Shown piece after piece: positions 25,601-33,945 of a stretch of DNA of 45,091 nucleotides. The translations under genes and the position numbers were made by a program. Within the stretch, counting starts at the first letter, position 1; every line of letters begins with the position of its first letter. Source of the DNA: Ectocarpus siliculosus (lineage: Eukaryota > Sar > Phaeophyceae > Ectocarpales > Ectocarpaceae); assembly GCA_000310025.1 (NCBI GenBank), contig FN649726.1, forward strand, positions 553,490-598,580, given 5' to 3'. The notes beneath the pieces were generated by a model that saw only the letters and a list, made by a program, of their open reading frames with translations, was not told the origin of the DNA and made no database searches.

Positions 25601-28600
25601 TGTTGGGCGGCGGGGGGGGGGGGGGGTACTCATAGTCGTGCATGCCGTAGTCGTTAGACCATTGACCTCGCACGGGGGTTAGGGGGGATAAGCGGGAACG
25701 ACGCTGGTAATCTGATACCAAGTACTGAGTATTAGCTGTTTTTTGCTATTGCTTAGGACGTTGATTAAAAAGAATTCGGCACGAGGCCGTTTTTCAGAGT
25801 GTAGGGGGCCACTTTTCCCAGACACCTTCCGCTGGAAGCAACACCACAAGGTAGGATGAGAGCAATAAAGAGAAATGATGCCAAATCAAGCGAGAAAAAA
25901 AAAAGCAAGCAAAAAACAAGAAGAGGATTAGATGAGCATCTGCCCGCTGCACCCGTCGCACGCAATGACCACCAGAACAAATAAAACAAAGGGCGTTCTT
26001 TCTACTTCTGCACCTGTCGCACGCCTTGACGACGTCCCACGAGGACTTGAGGGCGAACAGCTCCACCTCCGCCGGGTCCAGTGCCGTCGAAGAAGAAGAT
26101 TTTCCCCCCTCCGAAGCCCCTTCGTCGAAGTCCCCTCCCCACCCCCCACCCCCGCCCTCCTGCAGGTCTGCCGCCTGGCCAACCAGCTCGTGGTAGTAGG
26201 CCGGCATGAAACGCCCTCCCATTCTATGCAGAACCCCCGAGACAAGAGGCGGCATTGGGGTGGGGGGTAGGCCATACGGAGCAAGCGTCAACGATTGAAA
26301 AACTAAATCTTGGAGGAGATAAAATTACAAGAAAAAGTTGCCAGTGGGCTGGCTTCACGCTTGGTAGAAGTGGCATCGTCGAAGATGAAAGGTGGAAGTG
26401 AAACACCCCACAACACACCACACCACCGACCTGGCCACCTCCGCCGGCTTCTTGAGCTCGAGATTTAGGGCGCACTGCCTGGCGAAGATGTAGAGCTGGG
26501 TCTCCAGAACAAGGCTGTGAAGCCCGTCCCCGTTCAGCCGCTCGCGAAACCGCATCTGCCCGTAGTCCAGAACGGAGGCTACTCCGTGGGCGATTTTCGG
26601 AAGGGGGCGCGCACATGGGGGCGCGGGGGGGAGGGGGGGGAGGGATCGTACTCAGTTTTGCATGCCTTAGTTGGTTGACGGTTTAACCACGTGTCCTCAC
26701 AACAAACAAAAAACATCAACAAATCAACAACAACACAAGAACCGATAGACCATCTACCTGGGAGTCGTTGCGGTTGGCTGGGGATGGCCAGGCCGAACAA
26801 GAGGTGACTCGCTCCGGTTCCGTCTTTCGTAACGGAGGGGGATGACGGATCTCTGTCTTTGGGGGAGCGGACAGGGGAGTTGCCCTGGCTGGGGACGGGA
26901 GAACGCAGACCGGCCTCCGAGCCTTCCCCCATCGTAAGGATCAGTGCTGCCAGTTCCTGGGAGAAGGGGACAGAGATACAGAGATACAGACAGACAGCCA
27001 AGAGAGGAACGAGAGAGGTAGAGTGAGAGTGAGAGAGAGATGGAGCAGCGTCGGGAGACAAAACACTCAAGATAAAGAGCGAGTAAAAGACGGGAGGGGA
27101 GAAGGCTTACGAGAAGAGACATATGCACCCAGAGAGAACATCCAGGCGGAGAGGCAAGACCTTCAAAGAAGACTAGAGACCCAGAAAATAATGAGACCTG
27201 TCGCGGTGTAGCGCTTCACGGTGACGTTTCGGACGGAGTCACAGGCGAAGCACGCGGGAAACCATCAGCGAGAAAATCAGACGTGATGGCCACCGGCTAG
27301 GGGGCTCCGCAATGTATACGCCTCGCGCACCTGGTACTTAAGAAGCGCCTCGGAGGGAAGCTGCAACTCCTTGTACATGAGCGCCAGCGACTCCTTCACC
27401 ACGAAAAACTGTCCAAAATCCCACCTTGAGGGGAGGGGAGAGGGGGGGGCGTTGGGGGTAGTGCTCATCATGCTGCATGTGGCCGTGTGCAGTCGTCAGA
27501 CCACGACCACCTTCAAGCGGTCACATGAAAGAAGCCACGACTTGGTCACAAACCCATCGCGCCCATAATTACACCAGCAGCAACATCACCAGCAGCAGCA
27601 GCAGCAACAACAACAACAACAACAACACCAACAACAAATAAGCAGCAGCAACAGCAGCAACATTAACATCAACAACAACAATCGCAACCAACACAACAAA
27701 ACCACCACCACCGCCAACAACAGCAACAAAAACCATCACGAACACGACGACAACCACGGCAAACAACACCTCCCGCCCTTCCACCCCCCCCCTCACCCGA
27801 TCATCCCCCGCGTTGCGTCGAGGTGGCCGAGCTCGCTAGCGTAGCACCTTACCCTCGCCTCGAAGACCTCCAGCACCACACGCCCCACCTGTCGTAGTAG
27901 CAACCGAGTTAACGGCATGAACACGTCCCCCATCAAGCCATCAAACACCACTTCTTAGACACCCTAGGCGAGTAAAACGAATGACTAGATGCGGGCGAGA
28001 GGTGAGCAAGTCGCGCGCGAGGATGGTACGGGGGGGAACCACACCTGGTCGATCTGTCGCACCCGCAAAAGGATAGCGAACACAAAATGCTATGGACGGC
28101 CTAGATGCCGCCGCTCTCGCCAAACGCTCTGGATTCAGAAACCAAACCAAACATGATACACGTCCGTGTACGACAGCGTGTGCCCTTATCGACATGGATT
28201 CACTCAAAACAAGAACGAACCGAAAAAAACGAGATGCTGGCACGCAAGTAGTCAACCACCCGCCGCTTCTTTCGCCGCTGTCGCCCACTAACGTCGTTGT
28301 CGAGTAGCGGCAATGCGTTGACATTTCCACCAACGGAGCCGCTATGAAGCTCGTCGTGGGCATGCTAAACGGCCATCCAAGCGACAATAGCGAAGCAAAG
28401 CGACAAGGGAGCTGCTACGCACACGACAGCAAGAGCAACCAATAACGACAGCAGGAGCGGAAACTGCATAGTTTACGGCAAAGAGGGCTTGCTGTCGGCA
28501 TTCCACAGTCGCCACGCACACCCACACGCACGTCTCTTCCAATGATGCCGTACATCAAACGATTTGGGATAGTTCATCTGGTACTACCGTTTCTGTCTCT

Positions 28601-31272
28601 AATCTGGGAAAAATAGCCTAGTCGCTCCCATGACACCCCCTCAATCGGTCCCAGACCATGGCCTACAGAAGCACTTTTGTGTTTTCAATCGCACTTCAGC
28701 TGACGGATTTTCATTGCCCAGCCGGTTAGCGCGGTCGATGGTTAGCAAAAGAAAAAAGAAACACACACACACACATCAACAGCAAGAAGATCACCTTGGC
28801 GAGGAGGTCGCTCCACTGCTTGGGGTGGTGGCGCGGGCTTGCGCTTGGCCTCGACCTCGCCAGCATCTTCGGTTGTGTCCAAGAACATCCAAATTCGCGC
28901 ACAAGAGGAAGGGGGGGGCGGGGGGGGGTCAATACAATACCATGAAGCACCCCGGCTCCCGCTACACAAAAGCACTGACCGAAAAACTTGCTCAATTTTC
29001 ATCGACCGCTTGGTTGGACGGGGCCGATTGAAACGACAACACAAGGGCGACCATTGACTCCGCCCAGCGGGGGGAACGGAAAACCAAATTTGATTTTCGC
29101 TACTGCTGTACTGCTTCTGCAGAAGGGCCGATAAAAAAACGCAATTAAAGAGCGACCGTTGACTCCCCCCAAAACAAAAAGCACGCGACTTCTTCTTACC
29201 TTCGCCTTCTGACAGCCAAAGAAAGCACGCGGCGGCTTCTTCCTCTCACCTTCGCCTTCTGACCCCCCTTGACAGGAGTGTTCCCGTCCACGTAGAGCGA
29301 CACCAGCGAGCACCGATCGCCGGGGGTCTTGGAGTAGAAGTCGGCGCACAGCCACCAGAAGATCTTGCCCTGGGCATCGACCGCCGCCGCCGTCGCAGCG
29401 GCCGCGTCGGAAGACCCCCCGCCCTGGGGCGCTACGATAACGTAGAGGAGGAGCCACCCGGGGCCGTCCTCACCTCCTCCCCGGGCCTCCACCTTGTCAA
29501 TCCATGCCCGAATCAGGGGCCGAACCGTCTGGCGTTGCGTTTTTTTTTCGGCGGGAAACGGGGTGGTGGGGTTCGAAAGTGAGCAAAATCGGAAGGAATT
29601 CGAGGAACTTACATCGGGAGAACTAAATACGGCGGTGTGAGCGGGACACAACCATGCCTTACTCCTCCGGTTGGTTACGCCGATGGTGGGAGAGATTGGT
29701 AGCCAGTTTTTGCTCTCATTCTCCGTGCGGCGGCGGGGACGGGGGCGGGGTTATTAAGCATAACCAGTTTGATTGGTTCTGCGCGTACCACGGTTTGTCC
29801 AGGCAGGCGCGAAATGCAGCGACGCTGCGTTCGGAGAGGGCACCCATAATAGGACTCGCACGTCATCTTCCCTTGACAAACCCATCTGCATCCACCCCTC
29901 AACCATATTCCGCAAGTCGGGCTTTCGGGGCGGTAAACGGTCAACCTCACTTTCTCTCTCTCAACTAACATTCGCGGCCAACGCGAATGCGCACCCGAAT
30001 TCCGCAAGACCCCCCCCCCCCCCCTACATGATGGCGGAGCCCCGATGTCCCCTATCCCGGCTTCATAGGGATCCCAGAGTCTAATATGATCTGGGGGCAG
30101 CATCGGAATCTGTACCCCGGTCGCCGCCACCTTGAGGGCGCCGCACCTGCTTGTAGTGCTCCTGGCTCTCGGCGCTGACCATGTAGATGAACGCGAACGA
30201 GGCCCGGTACCGCTCCGCTGGGGTATCCACGAGCCGTGCCGCCACCTCCGTGCCCGCGAGCGTCCGGTGCACGAGACATCGCACCGGGAGCTCGTCGATG
30301 TTCGTCGGGCCGCTTACCGCGGGAGGCTACCGACATGGAGCAGGGAGGCGACGCGCGGGTGGCGAGAGAGGGGTGGGGTACCTCATTGCATGCTTGCTGT
30401 TGTTATTTGACGGTTGACCGTGCATTCGTTTATGAGACGGAGGAGGGGGGGGGGTTCAACGAGAATTCCGACAAAGGAGGCGCTGTACGCTTGCTCACTA
30501 CAATAGCTGGGAAAAAAACTGCCCGAAATGTGGGCGAGGGGCGGTTCATTGAAGTAGGTCGCCATCGTGTGGACATACCAAGAGCGTGCACAAAGCACCA
30601 CGACTGATGTCAGCAACCCCCAGCTGCGTGCTCGTTGAGGACCACGGCAGCGCATCGCAAATGACGCAACAAACCACCCCCAATCTATCGTCGTACAGTA
30701 GTTCCCACCTTAGCTAACAGCTTCCGCAGCGGCATGTACACCATCAGCGGCCGCTCCACGTACTCCCACAGCCGCTCGGGATCGTACACGCTCAGCGTCG
30801 GCATCGGGACGTCCTGGGCGTCGTGGAACAGTCCGTCGCTTCCGGCGCTCCCCGCCCCTCCCTCGCCGCCATCCATGGCACCCAGGGTAAACTCCCGCGG
30901 CCCGTGACCCGTCGGGGGTTCGATCCCACCGATGCTGCCGCCGCTGCCGCTGAACCGAGAAGACGACGACGACGACGTGCTCGACACTCTTCCGCCGCCG
31001 ACCTTTCCGGCAAGTAGCCCCGGGGAAGGGGCGGAGGACGTCCGGTGGACGCCCGCGACGGGGGCATCGGCGGCCGCGGCGGTCGCCGCCGCGTGGTCGG
31101 GTGAATGCTGCTGCGGAAGGGAGCCCGGGCTGGAGGCAAAGGCCGAGGAGCCGCCCGAGCCCCCGGAGGCGTTTTCGGCGGAAGGCCCGGAGCCGGAGCC
31201 GGAGCCGGAGCCGGAACGAGGTGGCAGGGCGGGCGCCTGGAGGGGACAAGTGCATGATGGCGTGAGGCACAT
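15668..31272 (-). CDS. TRAPPC10: TRAPP II complex subunit TRAPPC10 / TRS130 homologue
   Basis: Large subunit of the TRAPP II Rab-activating tether at the Golgi (known for the family). Sixteen minus-strand exons, GT..AG, phases matching: 31272-30709, 30326-30147, 29528-29250, 28815-28795 (microexon, border uncertain), 27888-27797, 27424-27331, 26956-26758, 26578-26431, 26223-26014, 25594-25352, 24585-24450, 23789-23694, 23260-22811, 21386-18500 (with the N gap), 17023-16910, 15754-15668. Conserved landmarks in order: NIDELPVRC; WDFGQFFVVKESLALMYKEL; LETQLYIFARQCALNLELKK; EDAYLQLTHSLG; EGWTPQAFWALHRLARC; AVHVGDRLLVSCVLTSHLPQ; ELLPGDNEVVF; YQVVASPSDWMVGGLIRGSA; LRKVLVLPPGDSASV at the C-terminus. 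About 1,900 aa against about 1,250 in plants and animals (recalled); the excess is Gly/Ser/Ala/Arg/Glu-rich linker. The start ATG is provisional, with an in-frame TGA four codons upstream. Confidence 0.9.
15976..16078. repeat. Adjacent (CAG)n and (CAA)n arrays
   Basis: About ten AGC/CAG units (15976-16010) are followed by about nineteen CAA units (16019-16077). They sit in the last TRAPPC10 intron (15755-16909), so the poly-Gln frames are not expected to be translated. Confidence 0.85.
18330..18470. repeat. Direct repeats in the penultimate TRAPPC10 intron
   Basis: TCGACCCTCTCACATCGGAG at 18334 recurs as TCGACCCTCTTACATAGGAG at 18411, each followed by CCCCC(T)CT and GAAGGTG(T/C)ACC. A third partial copy (CCCTCTTATATCGGAGCC) ends at 18467, 33 bp from the exon border. 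Confidence 0.7.
18500..21386 (-). other. Giant exon 14 of TRAPPC10, interrupted by the gap
   Basis: Borders are a pyrimidine-rich acceptor ending CCCGAAG at 21387 and the donor AAG/GTGCG at 18500. It is open throughout apart from the frame change at the gap, and it encodes the C-terminal beta-rich half plus poly-Arg, poly-Glu, poly-Gly, Ser/Pro and poly-Ala insertions. Plus-strand frames of 239 and 273 codons over the same DNA are shadows caused by the high GC content. Confidence 0.85.
20055..20154. other. Assembly gap, 100 N
   Basis: Exactly 100 N, the usual placeholder for a gap of unknown size. Coding sequence on the two sides is in different frames: the 5' side ends in an Ala/Pro-rich linker, and the 3' side resumes at PVELLPGDNEVVF. 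The true gap length therefore differs from 100 modulo 3. Flanks are CCG/GCC-rich. Confidence 0.95.
21875..22150. repeat. Nested direct repeats in a TRAPPC10 intron
   Basis: GGATACCATAGCACCATCAA at 21877 recurs as GGATACCACAGCACCATCAA at 21939, both running on into CAACGTACT. A second unit, CCGAATGGCTGTGGGCCATG at 21916, recurs as CCGAATGGCTGCGGGCCATG at 22125. Confidence 0.8.
22317..22508 (-). mobile_element. tRNA-headed SINE-like repeat, copy 2
   Basis: On the minus strand the head reads GTGGTCTAGTGGTAACC (good A box) and later AGTTCGAATCC (good B box). No complementary 3' acceptor strand follows, so a working tRNA is unlikely. The downstream block (22317-22352, with TTTCCCTCGTC) matches the one in copy 1 at nearly the same distance. 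It is inserted in the intron between TRAPPC10 exons 13 and 14, in the same orientation as the gene. Confidence 0.6.
23297..23545 (-). repeat. Recurrent intron 3'-end element, three copies
   Basis: Copies at 23297-23341, 23357-23400 and 23501-23545, all in the intron between TRAPPC10 exons 12 and 13. On the transcribed strand each has GGTCAATGGTCT, then an ACNACTANGGCATGC-like core, then ATGAG and a C run. The last copy stands 37 bp before the acceptor of exon 13. Confidence 0.85.
23800..24250. repeat. Imperfect tandem repeat array
   Basis: Roughly 40-bp units containing GAACGGAGTGA / GAGAAATGGAGCGA and ACCCTCAAAAAGCATGAC follow one another about ten times. The array fills most of the intron between TRAPPC10 exons 11 and 12. 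Long frames on both strands here are produced by the repeat. Confidence 0.7.
24640..24676. repeat. (TGGTGC)n tandem repeat
   Basis: About six hexamer units in the intron between TRAPPC10 exons 10 and 11. A short CAA array follows at 24792-24818. Confidence 0.8.
25627..25671 (-). repeat. Recurrent intron 3'-end element, copy 5
   Basis: Identical over about 44 bp to the copy at 23297-23341, although in a different intron (exon 9 to exon 10). It is followed on the minus strand by a run of C and then the exon 10 acceptor at 25595, 32 bp away. Confidence 0.85.
25772..25785 (+). other. Exact match to a cDNA-library EcoRI adaptor
   Basis: GAATTCGGCACGAG is the linker seen at the 5' end of many lambda-ZAP cDNA clones. 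It lies inside the TRAPPC10 intron at 25595-26013. A chance match of 14 bases in 45 kb is unlikely but possible. Confidence 0.6.
26648..26692 (-). repeat. Recurrent intron 3'-end element, copy 6
   Basis: Diverged copy (CAACTAAGGCATGCAAAACT core) in the 179-bp intron between TRAPPC10 exons 7 and 8. It is followed by a long C-rich tract and the acceptor at 26579. Confidence 0.7.
27459..27510 (-). repeat. Recurrent intron 3'-end element, copy 7
   Basis: Diverged copy (GGTCTGACGACTG, CATGCAGCATGATGAG) in the intron between TRAPPC10 exons 5 and 6. A C-rich tract and the acceptor at 27425 follow. Confidence 0.65.
27580..27740. repeat. CAA/CAG-rich low-complexity tract
   Basis: Imperfect CAG, CAA, AAC and CCA units fill most of the intron between TRAPPC10 exons 5 and 6. 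The poly-Val/Leu frame on the minus strand is a repeat artefact. Confidence 0.8.
29181..29264 (-). repeat. Duplicated splice-donor segment, 50-bp period
   Basis: GTCAGAAGGCGAAGGTGAG at the exon 3 donor (29250) is repeated 50 bp into the intron as GTCAGAAGGCGAAGGTAAG (29200). GAAGAAG and CGCGTGC follow both. The second copy is also a good donor, but its use would add 50 bp and shift the frame. Confidence 0.75.
30378..30423 (-). repeat. Recurrent intron 3'-end element, copy 8
   Basis: Most diverged copy (CGGTCAACCGTCAAATAACA, AGCATGCAATGAGGTACCCC) in the intron between TRAPPC10 exons 1 and 2. It is followed by a C-rich stretch and the acceptor at 30327. Confidence 0.55.
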
Positions 31273-33479
31273 CGGTGTAGTTCAACATGTGGTCCTCCTT
31301 CTGTAAAAAAAAGGGTGTTTCAATACAGCAACCCTTTTTCCTGCCATGGTGGGCGTCTTTACGCAGTGAGGTTGGATGACACGAATGTATCACCACCTGA
31401 TGGATGGCGTCTCCACATCCACACATCCACGAGTTCGTACAGCAGCTTGCCGAGAAAACCTTGGCTATTTATTGAATATCAGGTACTCTGCTGTTGCTGC
31501 GTCTTACTGTAGTACGTTGCTGCTGCTGCGGCGGCAGAGTTAAAGTTGCTGTTGTGGCGTTGTGACCTTTCGGCAAACAAAGGTGGACACTCTGCTGTCT
31601 TGGCACGCCGACGTCGGCGCTTAACCCCTTTGGATCTAGCTCTTTTTCTTTTTTTTTTAAAGAGAGGAGAGAGTGCAGGGACAGAGACACAAGTACAGCA
31701 GAAAAGAGACGGTGTGTTTCTGTAGACGCAAAGCTATCTCCACCCATAGGCCATGAGGGCTGCCCACGATAGGACGGTGGACACAGAAGGATCAAAGAAG
31801 GGTTGATGCGTGGTCGCGGTGCGGCCGGTAGCACAGGTTAGGCTTGTAGACCTCGAAAAGATCAGTCGTCAAGCCGCCTAAACTACTCTATTTTCAGTAA
31901 ATTCAAATGATCAGTGAAAATATCAGTGAGAGGGCTGGTAGACCCAAAGCTGGTTCTTGTATGCTGTACATCTCTGTCCCCTCCCCAATGCGAGCCCTGC
32001 CGGCTCACTACTTGCAGCTCCTGTGATTTCCCACAATTCCCACAAGCACGCAAACACACACCAGCACACACCTACCTTTGCATCAGTGGCTCTCTAGGTT
32101 CGGGCGAGGGTATGTGTGGGGTTATGCTGATAGTGTATGTGTTACTACAGTACTGCTGTATGTTGGACTCGTCTATACTGCTGCTGCTGTGTAGAATAGC
32201 TGCTGACATGATGACTGCCTGTGCTGGATCTTGTGAGTGTACGATTTGCAAATTTGGAGGATATGCAGCATACCACGATATCCTGGCCTGCTTGGATTGA
32301 AGTGCCCCTTTTCGCTGTCCTCCTGTCTTTGCTTTAGTGGCTTCTTAGATTCGGGCGAGGGCATGTATGTGGAGCTATTGATGTGTGTCTGTGAAAGGAT
32401 ATGGGGAGAGATTCATGGCGGTATTCGCAATTAGAACAGTGTGCGTTGTTTTGATTGCCGTTCCAGGGACCTTGATGTTTCCCGCTGGCACTAACGTCTT
32501 TTCATTGGTCACCGGGTAGCGCGGTCGATGCGAACAATAAAGACACACCTACCTATTGACTTGTCAACACCTGGCGTGGAGGATACAGGGCGGCAACTCC
32601 ATGGCATGCCACAACACCAGCATTTGCAAATGATCAATCAATGATGTGTCAAGACGCCTGTAGACCCAAGAGGATTAAACGAGCCCGCCGTTGACCGGGG
32701 TCGCGTCCGCGTCCGCCCCAATACCGATCAGCAATAAGGAAAGACGAGCGCTGCAGGTACAGCATCTACACCACCCCAAGAGCATCAACAGCCTCTGGAG
32801 GTAAACACTACTTCCACCCACGGTATCAGTCCCATTCGGCCGGAAGCTAGTGGAGGGACTGCCACATACGTAGGTACCTGGTAGAGACTAATAGAGACGA
32901 ACACTCTACAAATCCGGGCGTGATATCTTGGTATCTTGGTTCCTTGGTTGAGAATACCGCCGCTTGGTCCTGTGTGTGGAGTGAGTCTCCGCATCAAGGG
33001 GATGGAAGGCACACAAAAAACACCGTGGAGCACAACAACGCCAACCCGCGGAGAGAGTGCTTCTCGGAAGCCGCAAGCGGCCTTGTCTCCGTGCCGCCGA
33101 CTCGAAGAACATCTAAACGTTCCAGCACCAGCTTTGCTCTCAATTTTCGCCACAGGGACACAAACAGCTTCTCCAGAATCGTACGACGGGTAGTGCGAGC
33201 TACCTCGAGTTTGCCCACCTTTGACCCGAGAGAAGCACTGCCGTGTGTCCACAACATCTTGATGTGAGAGAAGACGACATGATCAACCTCTCCCCGCTGT
33301 TCGTCAACAATGCCACGTTCCGGCGACCGCAGCTTCCGTTTTCTCCCAAAATGTACACACACGATAGTATCAGCAGAAGCAGCAGCAGCAGCAGCAGCAC
33401 ACAATCCACGCCTAACAAGGCCTCATCGAAGACCCAATGAACACATGCAAAGCACACGAAGGAAGGTAAAAGCAGCGGG
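31273..33479. other. Divergent intergenic interval
   Basis: This separates the TRAPPC10 start from plus-strand genes. No gene could be supported. A possible acceptor (TTTTTTTTACAG) at 31305 on the minus strand could mark an extra 5' exon border or UTR intron of TRAPPC10. A plus-strand frame at 33243-33440 has mildly coding-like composition (NLSPLFVNNATFRRPQLPF) before it enters an AGC repeat. Antisense frames in the same place are equally long. Confidence 0.4.
32083..32392. repeat. Direct repeat pair, about 60 bp, 245 bp apart
   Basis: TTTGCATCAGTGGCTCTCTA (32083) and TTTGCTTTAGTGGCTTCTTA (32328) both continue into G(G/A)TTCGGGCGAGGG and ATGT. Function unknown. Confidence 0.75.
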
Positions 33480-33914
33480 GTGTCCTGCTACTACTGCTGC
33501 TACCGCGGAGGTCTCCGCGATCTGCTTACCGCACGAGGCTCCTTGCTTCCGCCCTGGCTATCCGACGACCCAATCGACTCAATCGTCGGCAACGCAGAAT
33601 ACATCTTCCTCCCGGTCCTTGGCACCAAGGATCAGCTTTCAGTCTCTCCTGCCTGCTGCTGGCAAACACGCAGCCACCACCTGGGCACAGCGGGGATGCG
33701 GTGCGTTTGTAAATGTCCCTGCTGCTGCCAACAGCAGAAGGCTTTGAAGAAGGGGGCCCGCAAACATGATTTCCATAAAGAACAACCCCCCCGCCCATTC
33801 GGCGCTGTCGGACCCACACTTCACCGTCTCTATTTGTTTGTTGCTGTTCTGGCCTTGTTCGCATTCGGCGCCTTTGACCCCGCCCGCCCACTAACACCTG
33901 CAGCGACGACATAG
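33480..33914 (+). CDS. Hypothetical open frame upstream of the PH-like gene
   Basis: This is a 144-codon plus-strand frame that ends 31 bp before the ATG of the PH-like gene. Its first third has coding-like composition (SDDPIDSIVGNAEYIFLPVL). The middle is Cys/Gln-rich around a CTG run, and the end contains a hydrophobic stretch (LYLFVAVLALFAFGAFD). There is no ATG at the start (the frame opens at a GTG), so if it is real it is probably a fragment or a 5' exon. A minus-strand frame of 275 codons overlaps it. No family recognised. Confidence 0.25.
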   Translation: MSCYYCCYRGGLRDLLTARGSLLPPWLSDDPIDSIVGNAEYIFLPVLGTKDQLSVSPACCWQTRSHHLGTAGMRCVCKCPCCCQQQKALKKGARKHDFHKEQPPRPFGAVGPTLHRLYLFVAVLALFAFGAFDPARPLTPAATT

Positions 33915-33945
33915 TAGAGCCCCCGACACGCAGACCGTTCGCAGG

